A stretch of DNA of 64,000 bases from Novosphingobium sp. (lineage in GTDB: Bacteria > Pseudomonadota > Alphaproteobacteria > Sphingomonadales > Sphingomonadaceae): assembly GCF_030696665.1 (NCBI RefSeq), contig NZ_JAUYRV010000046.1:496001-560000 (forward strand). Reading direction: 5' to 3'. The notes beneath the pieces are model-generated. The model worked only from the letters and a program-made list of their open reading frames with translations, ran no database searches and had not been told where the DNA came from. A program made the translations under genes and the position numbers. The stretch's first letter is position 1; each line of letters opens with the position of its first letter. This document shows positions 62,942 to 64,000 of the stretch, in pieces.

Positions 62942-64000
62942 TTGGCTTCTCCGGCAAGGCGCAGCGAATTGGCCACCACGATCAGCGAGCTGGTAGACAT
63001 GGCGACCGCTGCGAACAGCGGGGTGACATGGCCGAGAATCGCCAGCGGCACAGCCAGCAGGTTGTAGCCGATGGCGAGGACGAAGTTCTGGCGCACGACG
63101 CGCATGGTCTTGCGCGAGACGCGGATGGCGCGGGGGATGGCGAGCAACGATTCCGCTGTAAACACCATATCCGCCGCCTGCCGCCCGACATCGCTGGCCG
63201 AACCCGGTGCGATGGAGGCATGGGCGGTGGCAAGCGCGGGGCCATCGTTCAGCCCGTCGCCTGCCATCATCACCTTGCGTCCGGCGTTTTGCAGGCGCAC
63301 GATCGCTTCCTGCTTTTCCGCCGGCGACGCTGCAGCCTGTCCGGTAAGACCGGTAGCGCGCGAAACTGCGGCAACCGCCGCGAGCGAGTCTCCGGACAGG
63401 ATCGACGCTTCGACGCCAAGCGCAGCCAGCCGCAAAAGTGCCGCTTCGGCATCGGGGCGCAAACGGTCTGCAAAGGCAATGATACGAACGGGATCGCCCT
63501 GAATGCGCAATGCTGTGGCCATGCCCTGGGCCGATGCCGGGCGGCCAAGCGCGACAGCAAGGCCATTCCAGCGCCCGGTGACGCCCTGCCCTGCTTCCTC
63601 GGCCACGTCTTCGAGCATGGCAGCATGGACCCCGCGCGCACCCAACGCCTGGACGAGGCCAAGCGATAGCGGATGGCGACTGTGGCTGGCGAGCGCCAAT
63701 GCTACCGAGGCCTGAAACGGCGAAAGCGCGCCGAGTGCGGCTTCATCGGGAACTGGCCTGCCCAGCGTAAGCGTGCCGGTCTTGTCGATCAGGATGCGGT
63801 CGATTTCGGCCATGCGCTCCAGCGCCGAACCGTCTTTAACCAGCACGCCCATTTTCAGGAGCGCGCCTGCAGCGACAACTTGCGCGACCGGCACCGCAAG
63901 GCCGAGTGCGCAGGGGCACGTGATGATGAGTACCGCAATGGCGATGACCAGGGACTGATACCACCCCGCCCCGGCGATCATCCACCCAGCAAAAGTCAGC
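62938..64000 (-). CDS. ccoI: CcoI copper-transporting P-type ATPase (partial)
   Basis: The C-terminal 353 residues of a P1B-type ATPase that loads copper for cbb3 oxidase. The CPCALGLA membrane motif, phosphorylation site DKTGTLTLG, and GDGLNDGPAL hinge are visible; the N-terminal metal-binding and first membrane segments lie beyond the window end, and the frame is open to base 64000. Stop overlaps the ccoS start as ATGA. Confidence 0.93.
   Translation of the reverse strand, partial: LTFAGWMIAGAGWYQSLVIAIAVLIITCPCALGLAVPVAQVVAAGALLKMGVLVKDGSALERMAEIDRILIDKTGTLTLGRPVPDEAALGALSPFQASVALALASHSRHPLSLGLVQALGARGVHAAMLEDVAEEAGQGVTGRWNGLAVALGRPASAQGMATALRIQGDPVRIIAFADRLRPDAEAALLRLAALGVEASILSGDSLAAVAAVSRATGLTGQAAASPAEKQEAIVRLQNAGRKVMMAGDGLNDGPALATAHASIAPGSASDVGRQAADMVFTAESLLAIPRAIRVSRKTMRVVRQNFVLAIGYNLLAVPLAILGHVTPLFAAVAMSTSSLIVVANSLRLAGEAK

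Overview
The window is about 64 kb of GC-rich DNA from a chromosome that looks like an alphaproteobacterium of the Sphingomonadales, most likely a Novosphingobium-type organism. Supporting evidence: an atpHAGDC order without atpIBEF; a THF-dependent aromatic O-demethylase (LigM/DesA family) next to a LigE-type beta-etherase; a PobA 4-hydroxybenzoate hydroxylase; a DUF2849-cysI-DUF934-cysH sulfite operon; and several TTG/GTG starts with 4-base stop/start overlaps. This placement rests on recalled gene families and gene order, since no search was run. I see no rRNA, tRNA or CRISPR array.

Layout. 91-6583: cysS followed by a degenerate RES-domain gene and a D-2-hydroxyacid dehydrogenase, then a CHASE2/class III cyclase operon with two tandem secreted paralogues. 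6749-18392: housekeeping and repair genes (nitroreductase, cobT, transaldolase-like, DUF4197, priA, FeS photolyase, CPBP protease, ada, trypsin-like membrane protease). 18563-23549: ATP synthase F1 operon, interrupted by palindromic intergenic repeats. 23872-31886: aromatic/C1 region (desA-like, ligE-like, then a tightly coupled metE-like/NTF2/iclR/nucleoside hydrolase operon, an AraC regulator and pobA). 32132-37929: orphan response regulator, then a lipoprotein plus TonB-receptor operon diverging from a TPR-protein gene. 38085-45409: small ORFs, KdpDE-like two-component system beside kup, MarR, queF and a Pro-rich membrane protein. 45544-48406: sseA, a truncated XRE gene, and an AT-rich restriction-modification island. 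48493-57544: metC, mscS, assimilatory sulfate reduction, DASS transporter, K+ channel. 57662-64000: PEPC-like protein, eda, and the ccoI-ccoS-hemN microaerobic respiration cluster, with ccoI cut by the window end.

How the genes work together. The 23.9-31.9 kb block would feed lignin-type aromatics towards protocatechuate and gallate: ether cleavage (LigE-like), O-demethylation to 5-methyl-THF (DesA-like) and hydroxylation of 4-hydroxybenzoate (PobA). The metE-like operon could be a methyl acceptor or a separate pathway. The 50.9-54.9 kb block makes siroheme and reduces APS and sulfite. The right end matures cbb3 oxidase and supplies haem.

Observations most worth a second look: (1) the cytosine methyltransferase has its motif IX intact but out of frame between two compensating indels; (2) the RES protein has lost residues expected at its active site and has no antitoxin; (3) the PEPC-like protein lacks the usual glycine/arginine-rich catalytic loop; (4) the metE-like/NTF2/IclR/nucleoside hydrolase operon is joined by three 4-base overlaps and has no function I can assign; (5) a ~121-bp MITE-like element occurs twice in opposite orientation, and related palindromes sit inside the atp operon.
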